Shown: positions 8,019 to 16,791 of the stretch, piece by piece
Numbering within the stretch: the first letter of the stretch is position 1
Layout: each line of letters begins with the position of its first letter
Made by a program: the position numbers and the translations under genes
From: Ornithomonoglobus_A sp045612845
Lineage (GTDB): Bacteria > Bacillota > Clostridia > UBA1381
Length of the DNA stretch: 64,000 bases
Assembly: GCA_045612845.1 (NCBI GenBank)
Contig: JAZKZV010000017.1
Coordinates: 62,001-126,000, forward strand
Direction of reading: 5' to 3'
Notes under the pieces: generated by a model
Seen by the model: the letters and a program-made list of their open reading frames with translations, nothing else
The model's database searches: none
What the model was told of the DNA's origin: nothing

Positions 8019-9155
8019 ATGAAAAGAATATTTATTGTTATTACAGCTCTTATACTTAATATACATACCGTTACAGCACTTGGTGCCGAGTGGGAAAAGG
8101 ACTTTCCCTGGGCAGTTGATGCTGTTAATTACTGCGTTGGAAATAATATTCTGCAAGGCGATGAGTATGGCGATTTAATGCTCTCAAATAAGCTTTCGCG
8201 CTCACAGATGGCAAAAATACTCTCTATAGCTTTTAATCTGAAAACAAAAGATACAAACCCGTTTAAGGATGTATCATCTGACAGTTGGGAGTACCCGTAT
8301 GTAAACTCCATATATGAATACATTGCAAATCCGGGTAACTACTTCGATGGCATAGGCAAAGCAAAGCGCGAAGATTTTATTATTACAATAATGAATATAT
8401 GCGGCATTAACGGTGCTGATACTGATGTTCTCACACAATTTTCTGACTATTCAAAAACCACACCCGAGCATCGTCCTCTTTTGGCAGCTGCTGTAAATAT
8501 GGGTATATTAACAGGTGATGGCGGAAACATAAAGCCACGTTCGAATCTTACACGTGCACAGGCATGTGCTTTAATTCACAGAGCAATAGAAAAAGCACCG
8601 GTACAAAACCCGCAACCAACAACGCAACCCGAAGACAATATTATACAAAATAAGTTTGATACATCAATCCTTGGAGAAGCACAAATCAGTGTCGAACAAG
8701 CTCAGCAGTGGGCACGCGACAGAGGTGCAAGCGAAAAATATATTAACGTTGCTGTATCTTATTGGAAGTATGGCGCTCTCATGGGAATTCGTCCCGAAAT
8801 ACTGTACGCACAAGCAGGTTGGGAAACCAATTACGGACGATATACAGGCGTTGTTTCGGAGGATATGAATAACTGGGCAGGCGTTAAAGTCTATGGCAGA
8901 AATGACGACGAAAAGGATGCTCACGAAACATTTGCAACTCCCGAAGAAGGTGCACGCGGACACTTTAACCACATGGCAGCATATGTAGGTGTTGAGCCAT
9001 ATGGCGAGCCACACGCAAGATACCACAGTGTAAAGACCACGCCTTGGGCAGGGACAGTAAAAACACTCGAAGAGCTTGGCGGCAAATGGTGTCCCGACAC
9101 TGAGTATGGAACAAAGATATTAAACCACTGTCTTGTTCCTATGAGTAAATACTGA
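8019..9155 (+). CDS. Exported SLH-domain glucosaminidase
   Basis: A hydrophobic signal peptide covers residues 1-22 (start MKRIFIVITAL). Two to three SLH-type repeats follow (FPWAVDAVNYCV.., RSQMAKIL, LTRAQACALIH), which anchor proteins to secondary cell-wall polymer. A Thr/Pro-rich linker near 195-205 leads to a C-terminal lysozyme-like glucosaminidase (ILYAQAGWETNYGRYTG, NWAGVKVYG, WAGTVKTLEELGGKW). It probably cleaves peptidoglycan glycan strands during growth or separation. The ATG at 8013 touches the CGGAG ribosome site with no spacing, so the ATG at 8019 (6 nt spacing) is preferred. Expressed from its own promoter. Confidence 0.88.
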   Translation: MKRIFIVITALILNIHTVTALGAEWEKDFPWAVDAVNYCVGNNILQGDEYGDLMLSNKLSRSQMAKILSIAFNLKTKDTNPFKDVSSDSWEYPYVNSIYEYIANPGNYFDGIGKAKREDFIITIMNICGINGADTDVLTQFSDYSKTTPEHRPLLAAAVNMGILTGDGGNIKPRSNLTRAQACALIHRAIEKAPVQNPQPTTQPEDNIIQNKFDTSILGEAQISVEQAQQWARDRGASEKYINVAVSYWKYGALMGIRPEILYAQAGWETNYGRYTGVVSEDMNNWAGVKVYGRNDDEKDAHETFATPEEGARGHFNHMAAYVGVEPYGEPHARYHSVKTTPWAGTVKTLEELGGKWCPDTEYGTKILNHCLVPMSKY

Positions 9156-9178
9156 TGATTTTGGAAAGGTAAATTTTA

Positions 9179-11089
9179 ATGATACTACTTAATGCGAGTA
9201 ATTTAAAGAAAATGTTTCTTGACGAAACACTGTTTGACAGTGTTTCGTTTAATGTTGATGATAATGATAAAATTGGCTTTATTGGTGCAAATGGTGCAGG
9301 AAAATCTACCCTTTTTAAAATAATAACAGGCGAAATGGAATACGACGGTGGTGATATGTTTTTTAACAAATTCACCAAAATAGGCTATTTGGAGCAATAT
9401 GCGTGCAGTGATAGCGAAAACACCATTATGCAGGAAATGCTTACTGTTTTTGATGATGTTATTAAAATAGAAAAAGAGCTTGAGGATATTCGTTTTGAGA
9501 TAGAAAATAATCCGTCGGATATTACTGCACTTATAAACCGCCAGACTGCTCTTCAGGATGCATTCGAAAAAGCAGACGGATTCTTTTATAAAAATAAAAT
9601 AAAGAGCACACTTACAGGTCTTGGGTTTGGTGAGGCAGATTTTTCCACAAAGGTATCACATCTCTCAGGGGGACAGAAAACGAGAGTTTCTTTGGGCAAG
9701 ATACTTCTGAGTAATGCAAATCTTCTTTTGCTCGACGAGCCTACAAACCATCTTGATGTAGAAAGTATAGAATGGCTCGAGGGATTTTTACAAAGCTACA
9801 AGGGTGCATTTATAATTATATCGCACGACAGATATTTTCTTGATAAGGTTACAAATAAAACATTTGAGCTTGAGGTTGGCAAATTCAGAAGTTACAACGG
9901 TCCTTACAGTAAGTATATGGAGCAACGCGAAATAGACAAAAAAACAGAAGAACGCAATTACGAGAATACTATGCGCGAAATCGAACGCCTTGAGGGTGTT
10001 GTTGAGCAGCAGCGAAGATGGAATCGCGAAAAGAACATAAAAACCGCCGAAAGCAAGCTAAAAGTAATAGAAAAGCTCGAAAAAGACCTTGTAAAGCCTA
10101 CAGAAAAGACAGAGGATTTTACCTTTTCATTTAAGGCTCTTGCAGGCGGTGGTAATGATGCTCTTGAGTGTAAAAATCTTGGCATGGCATTTGGTGAAAA
10201 CCGTCTTTTTAAAAATGCAGATATGCTTATAAATAAGGGCGAAAAAGTGTTTTTGTTAGGTCCTAACGGTTGCGGAAAAACTACTTTTTTAAAAATTCTT
10301 TTAGGTCTTATAGAATGCACTGAGGGGACATATAAAATAGGTGCAAATACGGAGCTTGGATACTACGACCAGCTACAGGAAAATTTAAACCCCGAAAATG
10401 AAATAATAGACGAAATCCGCGACATCTACCCTACTATGACAAACACCGAGATACGCAACGCACTCGCTGTTTTTCTCTTTAGGGGTGAGGATGTATTTAA
10501 ACAGATTAAAAAGCTTTCGGGCGGCGAAAGAGCAAGAGTTGAACTTACAAAGCTTATGTTAAAGAGCGTAAATCTGCTTATTATGGACGAGCCTACAAAC
10601 CATCTTGACATTGCATCACGCGAGGCTTTAGAAAATGCACTTTCAGACTATGACGGAACAATGCTTATGGTTTCGCACGACAGATATTTTATTAACAAAA
10701 TGGCAGACAGAATTTTATATCTTACTCCCAACGGTCTCGAAAATTACATTGGTGGGTATGATGACTTTATAAGCAGGCGCAAGATATGTGAAACTATTGA
10801 AGAAAAAAAGACAAGCTCAGGTGCATTAGATTATAAAGAGCAAAAGCGTTTAGAAGCGCAAAAAAGAAAGGTGCTCACCCGCTTTGCAAAGGTTGAAGAA
10901 GAGATTGCAACTCTGGAAGAAGAAATTGAAGAAAAAAACAACGAGTTGTTAAATCCGAAAATTGCAACAGATTATGTTTTAGCCTCTAAAATCACAGCTG
11001 AGCTTGATGATTTGAATACAAAGCTTGAATCACTATATACCGAATGGGAAGAATTACAAACAGAAATTGAGGAGAATGAATATATATGA
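9179..11089 (+). CDS. ABC-F family ATPase (YdiF/Uup-like)
   Basis: The 636-aa soluble twin-ATPase has GANGAGKST and GPNGCGKTT Walker A loops, two LSGG signatures (LSGGQKTRVSLG and LSGGERARVELT), two LLDEPTNHLD/MDEPTNHLD Walker B blocks and H-loops in SHDRYF. An interdomain linker rich in Glu/Arg follows at ~245-300, and a C-terminal coiled coil (~560-630) is predicted from KRLEAQKRKVL and onward. There are no membrane segments. ABC-F proteins act at the ribosomal E site, as translation factors or antibiotic protectors. The YdiF-like architecture favours housekeeping, but resistance activity cannot be excluded from sequence. Its stop overlaps the dtd start by ATGA. Confidence 0.9.
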   Translation: MILLNASNLKKMFLDETLFDSVSFNVDDNDKIGFIGANGAGKSTLFKIITGEMEYDGGDMFFNKFTKIGYLEQYACSDSENTIMQEMLTVFDDVIKIEKELEDIRFEIENNPSDITALINRQTALQDAFEKADGFFYKNKIKSTLTGLGFGEADFSTKVSHLSGGQKTRVSLGKILLSNANLLLLDEPTNHLDVESIEWLEGFLQSYKGAFIIISHDRYFLDKVTNKTFELEVGKFRSYNGPYSKYMEQREIDKKTEERNYENTMREIERLEGVVEQQRRWNREKNIKTAESKLKVIEKLEKDLVKPTEKTEDFTFSFKALAGGGNDALECKNLGMAFGENRLFKNADMLINKGEKVFLLGPNGCGKTTFLKILLGLIECTEGTYKIGANTELGYYDQLQENLNPENEIIDEIRDIYPTMTNTEIRNALAVFLFRGEDVFKQIKKLSGGERARVELTKLMLKSVNLLIMDEPTNHLDIASREALENALSDYDGTMLMVSHDRYFINKMADRILYLTPNGLENYIGGYDDFISRRKICETIEEKKTSSGALDYKEQKRLEAQKRKVLTRFAKVEEEIATLEEEIEEKNNELLNPKIATDYVLASKITAELDDLNTKLESLYTEWEELQTEIEENEYI

Positions 11090-11532
11090 GAGCAGTACTA
11101 CAGGTTGTAACTAATGCCGATGTTAAAATTGACGGAAGAATTTCGGGCGAAATAGATAGGGGTCTACTTGTGCTTTTGGGTGTAGGCAAAGATGATACAG
11201 ATGAGCAGATTAAAAAGCTTGGTGATAAAATTATAAAGCTGAGAATTTTTGATGATGCAGACGGAAAGACAAATCTGAGCATAAAAGACGTTGGTGGAGA
11301 TATGCTTATTGTGTCGCAGTTCACACTTTACTGGAACTGCAAAAAGGGTAACCGACCAAGCTTTGATAATGCAATGCCGCCCGATACTGCAAACAAGATG
11401 TATCTAGACTTTGTTGATTATATAAAAGCACAGGGTATAAATGTTCAAATGGGCGAGTTTGGTGCAGATATGAAGGTAAGCCTTACAAACGACGGCCCCG
11501 TAACAGTTGTACTTGATACAGATTTGCTTTAG
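11086..11532 (+). CDS. dtd: D-aminoacyl-tRNA deacylase
   Basis: The 148-aa DTD removes D-amino acids wrongly attached to tRNA. Motifs are MRAVLQVV at the N-terminus, the SQFTLY active-site block near residue 80 with the following KKGNRPSF, and the C-terminal NDGPVTVVLDT (family cis-Gly-Pro region). The length is typical. It overlaps the ABC-F gene by 4 nt (ATGA), so the two are translationally coupled and both concern translation quality. The stop codon marks the border of an AT-rich patch that looks newly inserted. Confidence 0.95.
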   Translation: MRAVLQVVTNADVKIDGRISGEIDRGLLVLLGVGKDDTDEQIKKLGDKIIKLRIFDDADGKTNLSIKDVGGDMLIVSQFTLYWNCKKGNRPSFDNAMPPDTANKMYLDFVDYIKAQGINVQMGEFGADMKVSLTNDGPVTVVLDTDLL

Positions 11533-11594
11533 TCCTGACTTGATACAAGGCCATAAAGACTGTCGAATATTGTCGCAAGAGGAGATGCAATATT

Positions 11595-12014
11595 ATGAAT
11601 ATATCTAAAAGTAAAATAAAAACAATTTTACTTTCTATAATTTCAATATTAGTTGTTATCGCTACCTGGGTTTTTAATTTGGGATGGTTGCGTCTTTTTA
11701 TGACAGTGGTTTTAGTTCCACATATTGTATTATTTGTTTTTATGAACTTGTATTCGACCAAGTATTTTGATAATTCTAAAAGAATTAAAATATTAAATAT
11801 ATTCTTCATTTTAACATTTTTAGTTGCCTATGTATTTATGCCGGATGGTGATGATATTAGGTCGTATGCCTTTTTTGGACTAGTACATAACGAAAATATT
11901 TTGAATATAGCCGAAATTATTTCAACTGTTGCATTTGTTGGGAATGTTGTTACGTTTATAATGCAAATTGTAGTGATAGAAAAAATTAAGAAAAATTTAT
12001 TAGAAAACAAATAA
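11595..12014 (+). CDS. Small four-helix membrane protein, unknown
   Basis: I do not recognise this 139-aa protein. It has a basic N-terminus (MNISKSKIK), then about four hydrophobic segments at ~9-28, 33-52, 66-82 and 100-125, and a Lys-rich C-tail, as in an inner-membrane protein with both ends probably cytoplasmic. An AGAGGAG ribosome site lies ~10 nt before the ATG. The gene is noticeably more AT-rich than dtd, lies between two copies of related repeat sequence (11531 and 12019), and belongs to the accessory patch ending at 13105. Expression could come by read-through from dtd. Confidence 0.6.
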   Translation: MNISKSKIKTILLSIISILVVIATWVFNLGWLRLFMTVVLVPHIVLFVFMNLYSTKYFDNSKRIKILNIFFILTFLVAYVFMPDGDDIRSYAFFGLVHNENILNIAEIISTVAFVGNVVTFIMQIVVIEKIKKNLLENK

Positions 12015-12018
12015 TTTT

Positions 12019-12079
12019 TAGTCTTAACTTGTCATGAACTTGTTGATAGAATAAATGGCATCTAGATTATACAGTCTTT
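12019..12079 (+). repeat. Direct repeat R1 flanking the HAD gene
   Basis: This ~61-nt sequence begins TAGTCTTAA and ends GATTATACAGTCTTT with TGGCAT between. It recurs at 13009-13068 in the same orientation, so the hairpin array and HAD gene sit between two copies. A weaker relative may start at 11530 (TAGTCCTGACTTG). Confidence 0.65.
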
Positions 12080-12084
12080 ATATT

Positions 12085-12283
12085 AAGAATTCCCGAAGTG
12101 AATTCTTCAGCGATATAAATTCCTTGCGGAATTTGCGATATACCAAAAGGTGCGATATATCTTCGATGCGATATGTCCCTTGGGGACGAGATAAGGAATT
12201 TATATCATATCGCAACGTAATGAAATGGAGTTATATTGCATTTGTGAAACAAATATATCGCACGAACAAAGTGAGTATATCGC
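12085..12283 (+). repeat. Hairpin array with GCGATATA separators
   Basis: The word GCGATATA or its start occurs at about 12110, 12135, 12152 and 12168 in forward orientation and as TATATCGC/TATCGC at about 12208, 12254 and 12276 in reverse. Short hairpins fill the gaps (AAGAATTC..GAATTCTT, AAATTCC-ttgc-GGAATTT, GTCCC-ttg-GGGAC). The first and fifth units also pair at long range (GCGATATAAATTCC with GGAATTTATAT). An open frame runs through it by chance into the HAD gene. The same architecture with a different separator lies at 34220-34385. Confidence 0.75.
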
Positions 12284-12357
12284 TGAAACCATTGGCATCT
12301 AAACCTTATATCCCTTATATAAAGAGTGTCGTAATTTGGAAGAAAGAAGGAATAGTT

Positions 12358-12999
12358 TTGAAATATGATGCATATTTGTTTGATTTTGATGGTACATTAG
12401 TAGATTCAATGCCGACATTTGTTTCTGTTATGTTGAAAATTCTTGATGAAAACAATATAAAGTATGAAGATGATATTGTAAAAATAATTACACCTTTAGG
12501 TTATACCGGAACTGCTGAGTATTTTAAGAAAATGGGGATTCCGTTATCAGAAAAAGAGATGGTTCAGTTAATGAATAAGTATGCATACAACGAGTATGTG
12601 TATAATATTCCGGCAAAGACAAATGTTATTTCGGTTCTTGAAGAATTGAAGAAGAAAGGGGCAAGCCTTAACGTTCTTACAGCAAGCCCACATAGTGTTC
12701 TTGATCCTTGTTTAAAACGACTTAAAATATATGATTTATTTACTAATGTGTGGTCTTGTGATGATTTCAAAACCACAAAGGCTGATCCTGCAATATATAA
12801 AAAGGTTGCAGAAAAATTGAACATTCCAATCGAAAATATTCTTTTTCTTGATGATAATTACAATGCTGATAAAACAGCAAAATCAGCCGGAATGAATGTG
12901 TGTGGAGTGTTTGATAAATCATCAGCTGAATATGCGAATGAAATAAAGAATGTTGCTGACTATTATATATATAATTTTGCTGAATTATTAGATATTTAA
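12358..12999 (+). CDS. HAD-superfamily phosphatase (phosphoglycolate phosphatase-like)
   Basis: The 213-aa HAD hydrolase has DFDGTLVDS (nucleophile and acid/base Asp), LTASPHSVLD (motif II), a Lys in the TTKADPAIY segment (motif III) and FLDDNYNAD (motif IV). A helical cap covers ~20-90. The start is assigned to TTG at 12358 because AAGAAGGAA lies 7-8 nt upstream and the protein then begins at the DFDGT strand as HAD proteins do. The 101 codons in frame upstream fall in the hairpin array and encode no recognisable protein. Small phosphorylated metabolites are the probable substrates. It sits inside the R1/R2-bounded patch, suggesting acquisition as cargo. Confidence 0.85.
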   Translation: MKYDAYLFDFDGTLVDSMPTFVSVMLKILDENNIKYEDDIVKIITPLGYTGTAEYFKKMGIPLSEKEMVQLMNKYAYNEYVYNIPAKTNVISVLEELKKKGASLNVLTASPHSVLDPCLKRLKIYDLFTNVWSCDDFKTTKADPAIYKKVAEKLNIPIENILFLDDNYNADKTAKSAGMNVCGVFDKSSAEYANEIKNVADYYIYNFAELLDI

Positions 13000-13008
13000 A
13001 ATAAAAAA

Positions 13009-13068
13009 TAGTCTTAATTTAATGTCAACGTTAGTTAAAAACTGTGGCATTCAGATTATACAGTCTTT
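13009..13068 (+). repeat. Direct repeat R2 flanking the HAD gene
   Basis: Begins TAGTCTTAA and ends AGATTATACAGTCTTT. The ends match R1 at 12019-12079 closely while the middle has diverged. It follows the HAD stop codon by 9 nt. Confidence 0.65.
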
Positions 13069-13072
13069 CTAA

Positions 13073-13105
13073 AAAGGCAAGTTTGCATTTTGCAAACTTG
13101 CCTTT
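13073..13105. terminator. Bidirectional terminator, HAD/aconitase
   Basis: AAAGGCAAGTTTGCA and TGCAAACTTGCCTTT form a perfect 15-bp stem with a TTT loop, A/T-rich on both sides, between convergent genes. Confidence 0.8.
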
Positions 13106-13129
13106 ATTATGTTCTTAATTAAGACAGTA

Positions 13130-15064
13130 TTATTTACTTTGTTGTTTTGTATAATTTAATAATCCGCCTGCATAGAGCATTTCCTTTTGGCGCTTAGAAA
13201 ATTCTGCCTTTGTCTCAAAGGTAAAACCCTTTGTTACATTTTCGCATACGATTGTATTACTATTTGCAATCTGTTCTGCAATGTCCGCAATTCTGATTTC
13301 GTCTTCCTGAGCTATTCTGTCATAATCGCTTTCATTTGCAAACTGTAATGGTACAATACCCGCATTTATAAGATTCGCCATATGAATACGTGCAAAGCTC
13401 TTGACTATAACTGCCTTAACACCAAGATACAGCGGTGCTAATGCGGCATGCTCTCTTGATGAGCCCTGACCGTAGTTTGAGCCGCCAACGATTACGCTCT
13501 TTCCCATTTCCAGTGCTCTGTCGTGGAATGTTTCGTCGCATACTGCAAAGCAATGCTTTGAAATTGCAGGAATATTTGAACGCAATGGCAATATCTTTGC
13601 ACCGGCAGGCATAATATGGTCTGTTGTGATATTATCGCCTACCTTTAGCGAGCATTTTGCATCTATATCCTTTTGCATTGGCTCGGATACCGGGAATGGC
13701 TTGATGTTCGGACCTCTTAGCACCTCAACACTTTCCATATCCTCCTCTGCTACGGGCGCAACAACCATATTATCATTTATTGTGAACTTTTCGGGTAATG
13801 TAAACTCAGGCATATCACCAAGCTCTCTTGGGTCTGTTAAATAGCCTGTAAGCGCTGATGCCGCTGCAAGCTCAGGTGATACAAGGTATATTTGTCCGTC
13901 CTTTGTGCCTGAACGTCCCTCAAAGTTTCGATTAAATGTTCTTAACGATATTCCCTTTGAGTTTGGTGATTGTCCCATACCGATACATGGACCGCAAGCG
14001 CTCTCTAAAATTCTTGCACCCGCATCTATCATTGCTGATAAGGCACCATTTTCTGCAAGCATATTAAGAACCTGCTTAGAGCCTGGTGCGATAGAAAGAG
14101 ATACATCAGGATGTACTGTCTTACCTTTTAAAATATATGCAACCTTTAGCATATCCAAAAGTGATGAGTTTGTACATGAGCCTATACATACCTGATCTAT
14201 CTTCATTTTGCCAATCTCTGCACATGTTTTTATATTATCAGGTGAATGTGGGCAAGCAGCCAAAGGAACAAGCTCACTAAGATTTATTTCTACCACTTCA
14301 TCATACTCTGCGTCTGCATCTGCACTAAGCGGTGTATATACTTCCTCTCTGTCCTGAGCCTTTAGGAATTTTCTTGTAACCTCATCTGACGGGAATATAG
14401 ATGTTGTTGCACCCAATTCTGCGCCCATATTGGTAATTGTTGCTCTCTCGGGCACTGAAAGAGATGAGACACCCTCTCCGCAATATTCTATAACTTTACC
14501 TACGCCACCTTTTACAGTAAGTCTTTTTAATACCTCTAAAATAACATCCTTTGCAGCAACCCAGGGTTGTAGCTTACCTGTTAAATTAACCTTAACCACC
14601 TTAGGGCATGTGATATAATATGTACCGCCGCCCATTGCAACTGCAACATCCATACCGCCTGCACCTATAGCTATCATACCTATACCGCCGCCTGTAGGTG
14701 TGTGCGAGTCTGAGCCGATAAGAGTTTTACCCGGTACACCAAATCTTTCGAGATGCACCTGATGGCAAATTCCGTTACCCGGTCTTGAGAAATATATTCC
14801 GTGCTTTTTACATACACTGCCTATAAATCTGTGGTCATCTGCATTTTCAAAACCGCTTTGAAGTGTATTATGATCTATATACGCTACTGATTTTTCCGTT
14901 TTAACCCTGGGAACTCCCATTGCCTCAAATTCGAGATATGCCATTGTTCCTGTAGCGTCCTGAGTCAGTGTCTGGTCAATTTTTATTCCTATTTCTGTAC
15001 CTTTTATCATTTCACCCTCTACAAGATGCGCTGATAGAATTTTTTCTGTTAAAGTTAAACCCAT
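13130..15064 (-). CDS. Aconitate hydratase, Aquifex/bacterial-compact type
   Basis: Interconverts citrate and isocitrate with a [4Fe-4S] cluster. The ~644-aa compact form (versus ~890 aa for AcnA) has SDSHTPTGGG, cluster Cys residues in IGSCTNSS and SACGPCIGMGQ, and a C-terminal swivel domain with NYGQGSSREHAA. Two ATGs are possible. The one at 15076 abuts GAAAGGA, so the ATG at 15064 (MGLTLTEK, 12-nt spacing) is preferred. A TTGACA-N17-TAAAAT promoter lies upstream. No citrate synthase or isocitrate dehydrogenase is adjacent. In fermentative clostridia this enzyme serves the oxidative branch to glutamate. Confidence 0.9.
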   Translation of the reverse strand: MGLTLTEKILSAHLVEGEMIKGTEIGIKIDQTLTQDATGTMAYLEFEAMGVPRVKTEKSVAYIDHNTLQSGFENADDHRFIGSVCKKHGIYFSRPGNGICHQVHLERFGVPGKTLIGSDSHTPTGGGIGMIAIGAGGMDVAVAMGGGTYYITCPKVVKVNLTGKLQPWVAAKDVILEVLKRLTVKGGVGKVIEYCGEGVSSLSVPERATITNMGAELGATTSIFPSDEVTRKFLKAQDREEVYTPLSADADAEYDEVVEINLSELVPLAACPHSPDNIKTCAEIGKMKIDQVCIGSCTNSSLLDMLKVAYILKGKTVHPDVSLSIAPGSKQVLNMLAENGALSAMIDAGARILESACGPCIGMGQSPNSKGISLRTFNRNFEGRSGTKDGQIYLVSPELAAASALTGYLTDPRELGDMPEFTLPEKFTINDNMVVAPVAEEDMESVEVLRGPNIKPFPVSEPMQKDIDAKCSLKVGDNITTDHIMPAGAKILPLRSNIPAISKHCFAVCDETFHDRALEMGKSVIVGGSNYGQGSSREHAALAPLYLGVKAVIVKSFARIHMANLINAGIVPLQFANESDYDRIAQEDEIRIADIAEQIANSNTIVCENVTKGFTFETKAEFSKRQKEMLYAGGLLNYTKQQSK

Positions 15065-15125
15065 AATCGTAATCATTCCTTTCAGTACTAAACCAAGTCT
15101 GTAACAAAATTATTTATACTATTAT

Positions 15126-15154
15126 ATTTTATAATTTTTTGCTATGTTTGTCAA
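15126..15154 (-). promoter_or_regulatory. Promoter of aconitase gene
   Basis: The minus strand reads TTGACA, 17 nt, TAAAAT, about 60 nt ahead of the start at 15064. Confidence 0.65.
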
Positions 15155-15229
15155 GCCTTTTAACTCACGAAATATACTCCTGTGAATATTATATTATTAG
15201 TTAATTTAATCAAAAAAGGCGGTGGAACT

Positions 15230-15511
15230 ATGAACTTTGCAGCAGCAATATTGTTTATCTTTTATATACTTGCTATTGTGTATATGATAAAGCAATCCAT
15301 TAAGACGTACCTGTCCACACAGACAAAATTTGTGCTTATAAATGCAAAAAAAACGAACAGTATAGAATATACTGTCCGTTATGCACTCACAAAATATGTC
15401 GACCGCGAAATATATGTAATAAACAAATCATCGAGCGACGAAATGATGGTTATACTAAAAAAACTCGAAAATGATAACGAGCGTGTACACGTTATAAATA
15501 TGTGCTATTAG
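15230..15511 (+). CDS. Small single-helix membrane protein, unknown
   Basis: A 93-aa protein starting MNFAAAILF, chosen because AAGGCGGTGG lies just before this ATG; an upstream in-frame ATG at 15182 lacks a ribosome site. One transmembrane helix at ~3-22 is followed by a soluble ~70-residue domain (FVLINAKKTNSIEYTVRYAL.., EIYVINKSSSDEM) that resembles an alpha/beta fold. I know no family for it. Its TAG stop overlaps the TAA of the convergent phosphodiesterase gene in the shared bases TTAG, leaving no room for a terminator. Confidence 0.55.
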   Translation: MNFAAAILFIFYILAIVYMIKQSIKTYLSTQTKFVLINAKKTNSIEYTVRYALTKYVDREIYVINKSSSDEMMVILKKLENDNERVHVINMCY

Positions 15512-16023
15512 ACTAAATTCTTTAGTGTAAAACCGCCATTTTCATATATCATATAACTGTGATTTGTATTTTCCTTTGGGATTGATACAGAGCCCGGATT
15601 TAAGTATCTTATACCGCCTATAACCTCATCCTTACTTACATGTGTATGACCATTCATGAGATATGCACCATTCTTTATCGGCGGTAAATTGTCGGGGTTA
15701 AATTTGTGCCCGTGTGTTATATATAGCTCCTTTTCGTCGATATACATAACCATATAATCTGCCATAATCGGGAAGTTTAGCACCATCTGGTCAACCTCCG
15801 TATCGCAGTTGCCACGAACGCACAAAATCTCATCACTTAAACTGTTTAAAATATCAATCACCTTTTTGGGGTTATATCCCTCAGGTAAATCATTTCTTGG
15901 TCCGTGATAGAGTAAATCACCCAGAAGAATAAGCTTTTTGGGAGATTCCTCGTAATATTTTTCTTTTAACAACTCTGCGTAGTATGCGCTGCCATGTATA
16001 TCAGATGCAAACATCAGTTTCAT
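15508..16023 (-). CDS. YfcE-family phosphodiesterase
   Basis: The 171-aa calcineurin-like metallophosphoesterase has the full metal-binding set: ASDIHG (DxH), LLGDLLYHG (GDxx), VRGNCDTE (GNC/D), YITHGHKF and LMNGHTHVSK (GHTH). YfcE-type enzymes hydrolyse small phosphodiesters in the cytoplasm; the natural substrate is unsettled. GGAGA precedes the ATG. It follows the TraX-like gene by 12 nt, so the two are probably co-transcribed. Confidence 0.9.
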   Translation of the reverse strand: MKLMFASDIHGSAYYAELLKEKYYEESPKKLILLGDLLYHGPRNDLPEGYNPKKVIDILNSLSDEILCVRGNCDTEVDQMVLNFPIMADYMVMYIDEKELYITHGHKFNPDNLPPIKNGAYLMNGHTHVSKDEVIGGIRYLNPGSVSIPKENTNHSYMIYENGGFTLKNLV

Positions 16024-16035
16024 TTTATCTTCTCC

Positions 16036-16761
16036 TTATGAAATTAGAAACATTTTTATAATAGCTAAAATTAAAAGATGTAACGGGTAGAATATGTAAA
16101 AGCCATATTTACTTTTTCTTCCCCTCTCGCCATTGTACAGATACAGGACAGGTATTGCAAGCAATGTGCATAATTGCAGTGCAAACGAATGCACATTACC
16201 AGTATGATACATGTAGCATCTTATAATTGCCACTATAGCAAATACAGTCATCTGTTTTGCGAAGTTGCCATAGAACAGACCAAAAACAAGCACCCATATA
16301 ACACCATATAAACGCCAGTCGCTATAATATGTCGCATATACCGCCAAAATCACACCAATAGCCTTAAAGATAATATTGATGTTTGATTTTGAAATGGTAA
16401 GTGCTAAAAGCCCCACAAACAATGTGTATATAGCATTTAAATGAAATACGTTGTATTTTATAAAATCCAACAGATTTGTATGTACACTTTCCACTCCAAA
16501 TAAATAATAAGGCACCTGCGAGATTACGGCAAATACAAATAATCTTAAAAAATATTTTTTGAGATTACTTGTATGATGATACCCTTGTGCAATAAAAAAA
16601 CACATTATGGGCATTGTTATTCTGCCCATGATGTTCATGCCCGTTGCAATGGTTACATTCTGCGTTAAAGGCAAAAGCACCACTATATGTGCAAAATGGT
16701 CTAAAAACATTGTAACCATGGCAATTAGTTTTACCTGATAAGCATTTAGTCCTTTTTTCAT
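16036..16761 (-). CDS. TraX-family integral membrane protein
   Basis: The 241-aa protein has about seven or eight hydrophobic segments. TraX signatures are the N-terminal AYQVKLIAMVTMFLDH and GRITMPIMCFFIAQGYHHT, with LYGVIWVLVFG and FYIFYPLHLLIL further on. TraX N-acetylates F-pilin on plasmids, but chromosomal homologues like this one are common in Firmicutes with no conjugation genes and have no proven substrate; acyl transfer at the membrane is inferred from the acyltransferase-3-like fold. It lies after the metallophosphoesterase gene, separated by repeat-element copy 2. Confidence 0.82.
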   Translation of the reverse strand: MKKGLNAYQVKLIAMVTMFLDHFAHIVVLLPLTQNVTIATGMNIMGRITMPIMCFFIAQGYHHTSNLKKYFLRLFVFAVISQVPYYLFGVESVHTNLLDFIKYNVFHLNAIYTLFVGLLALTISKSNINIIFKAIGVILAVYATYYSDWRLYGVIWVLVFGLFYGNFAKQMTVFAIVAIIRCYMYHTGNVHSFALQLCTLLAIPVLYLYNGERGRKSKYGFYIFYPLHLLILAIIKMFLIS

Positions 16762-16791
16762 AGCTTTAATCCTTTATGAATTATATGTTTT

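Noticed and set aside
12055..12357. 101-codon upstream extension of the HAD protein
   Set aside because: It crosses the GCGATATA hairpin array, yields low-complexity residues with no homology pattern, and the TTG at 12358 has a proper AAGAAGGAA site.
16036..16761. Conjugation locus suggested by the TraX-like gene
   Set aside because: No relaxase or type IV secretion genes are nearby; chromosomal TraX homologues are common in Firmicutes.
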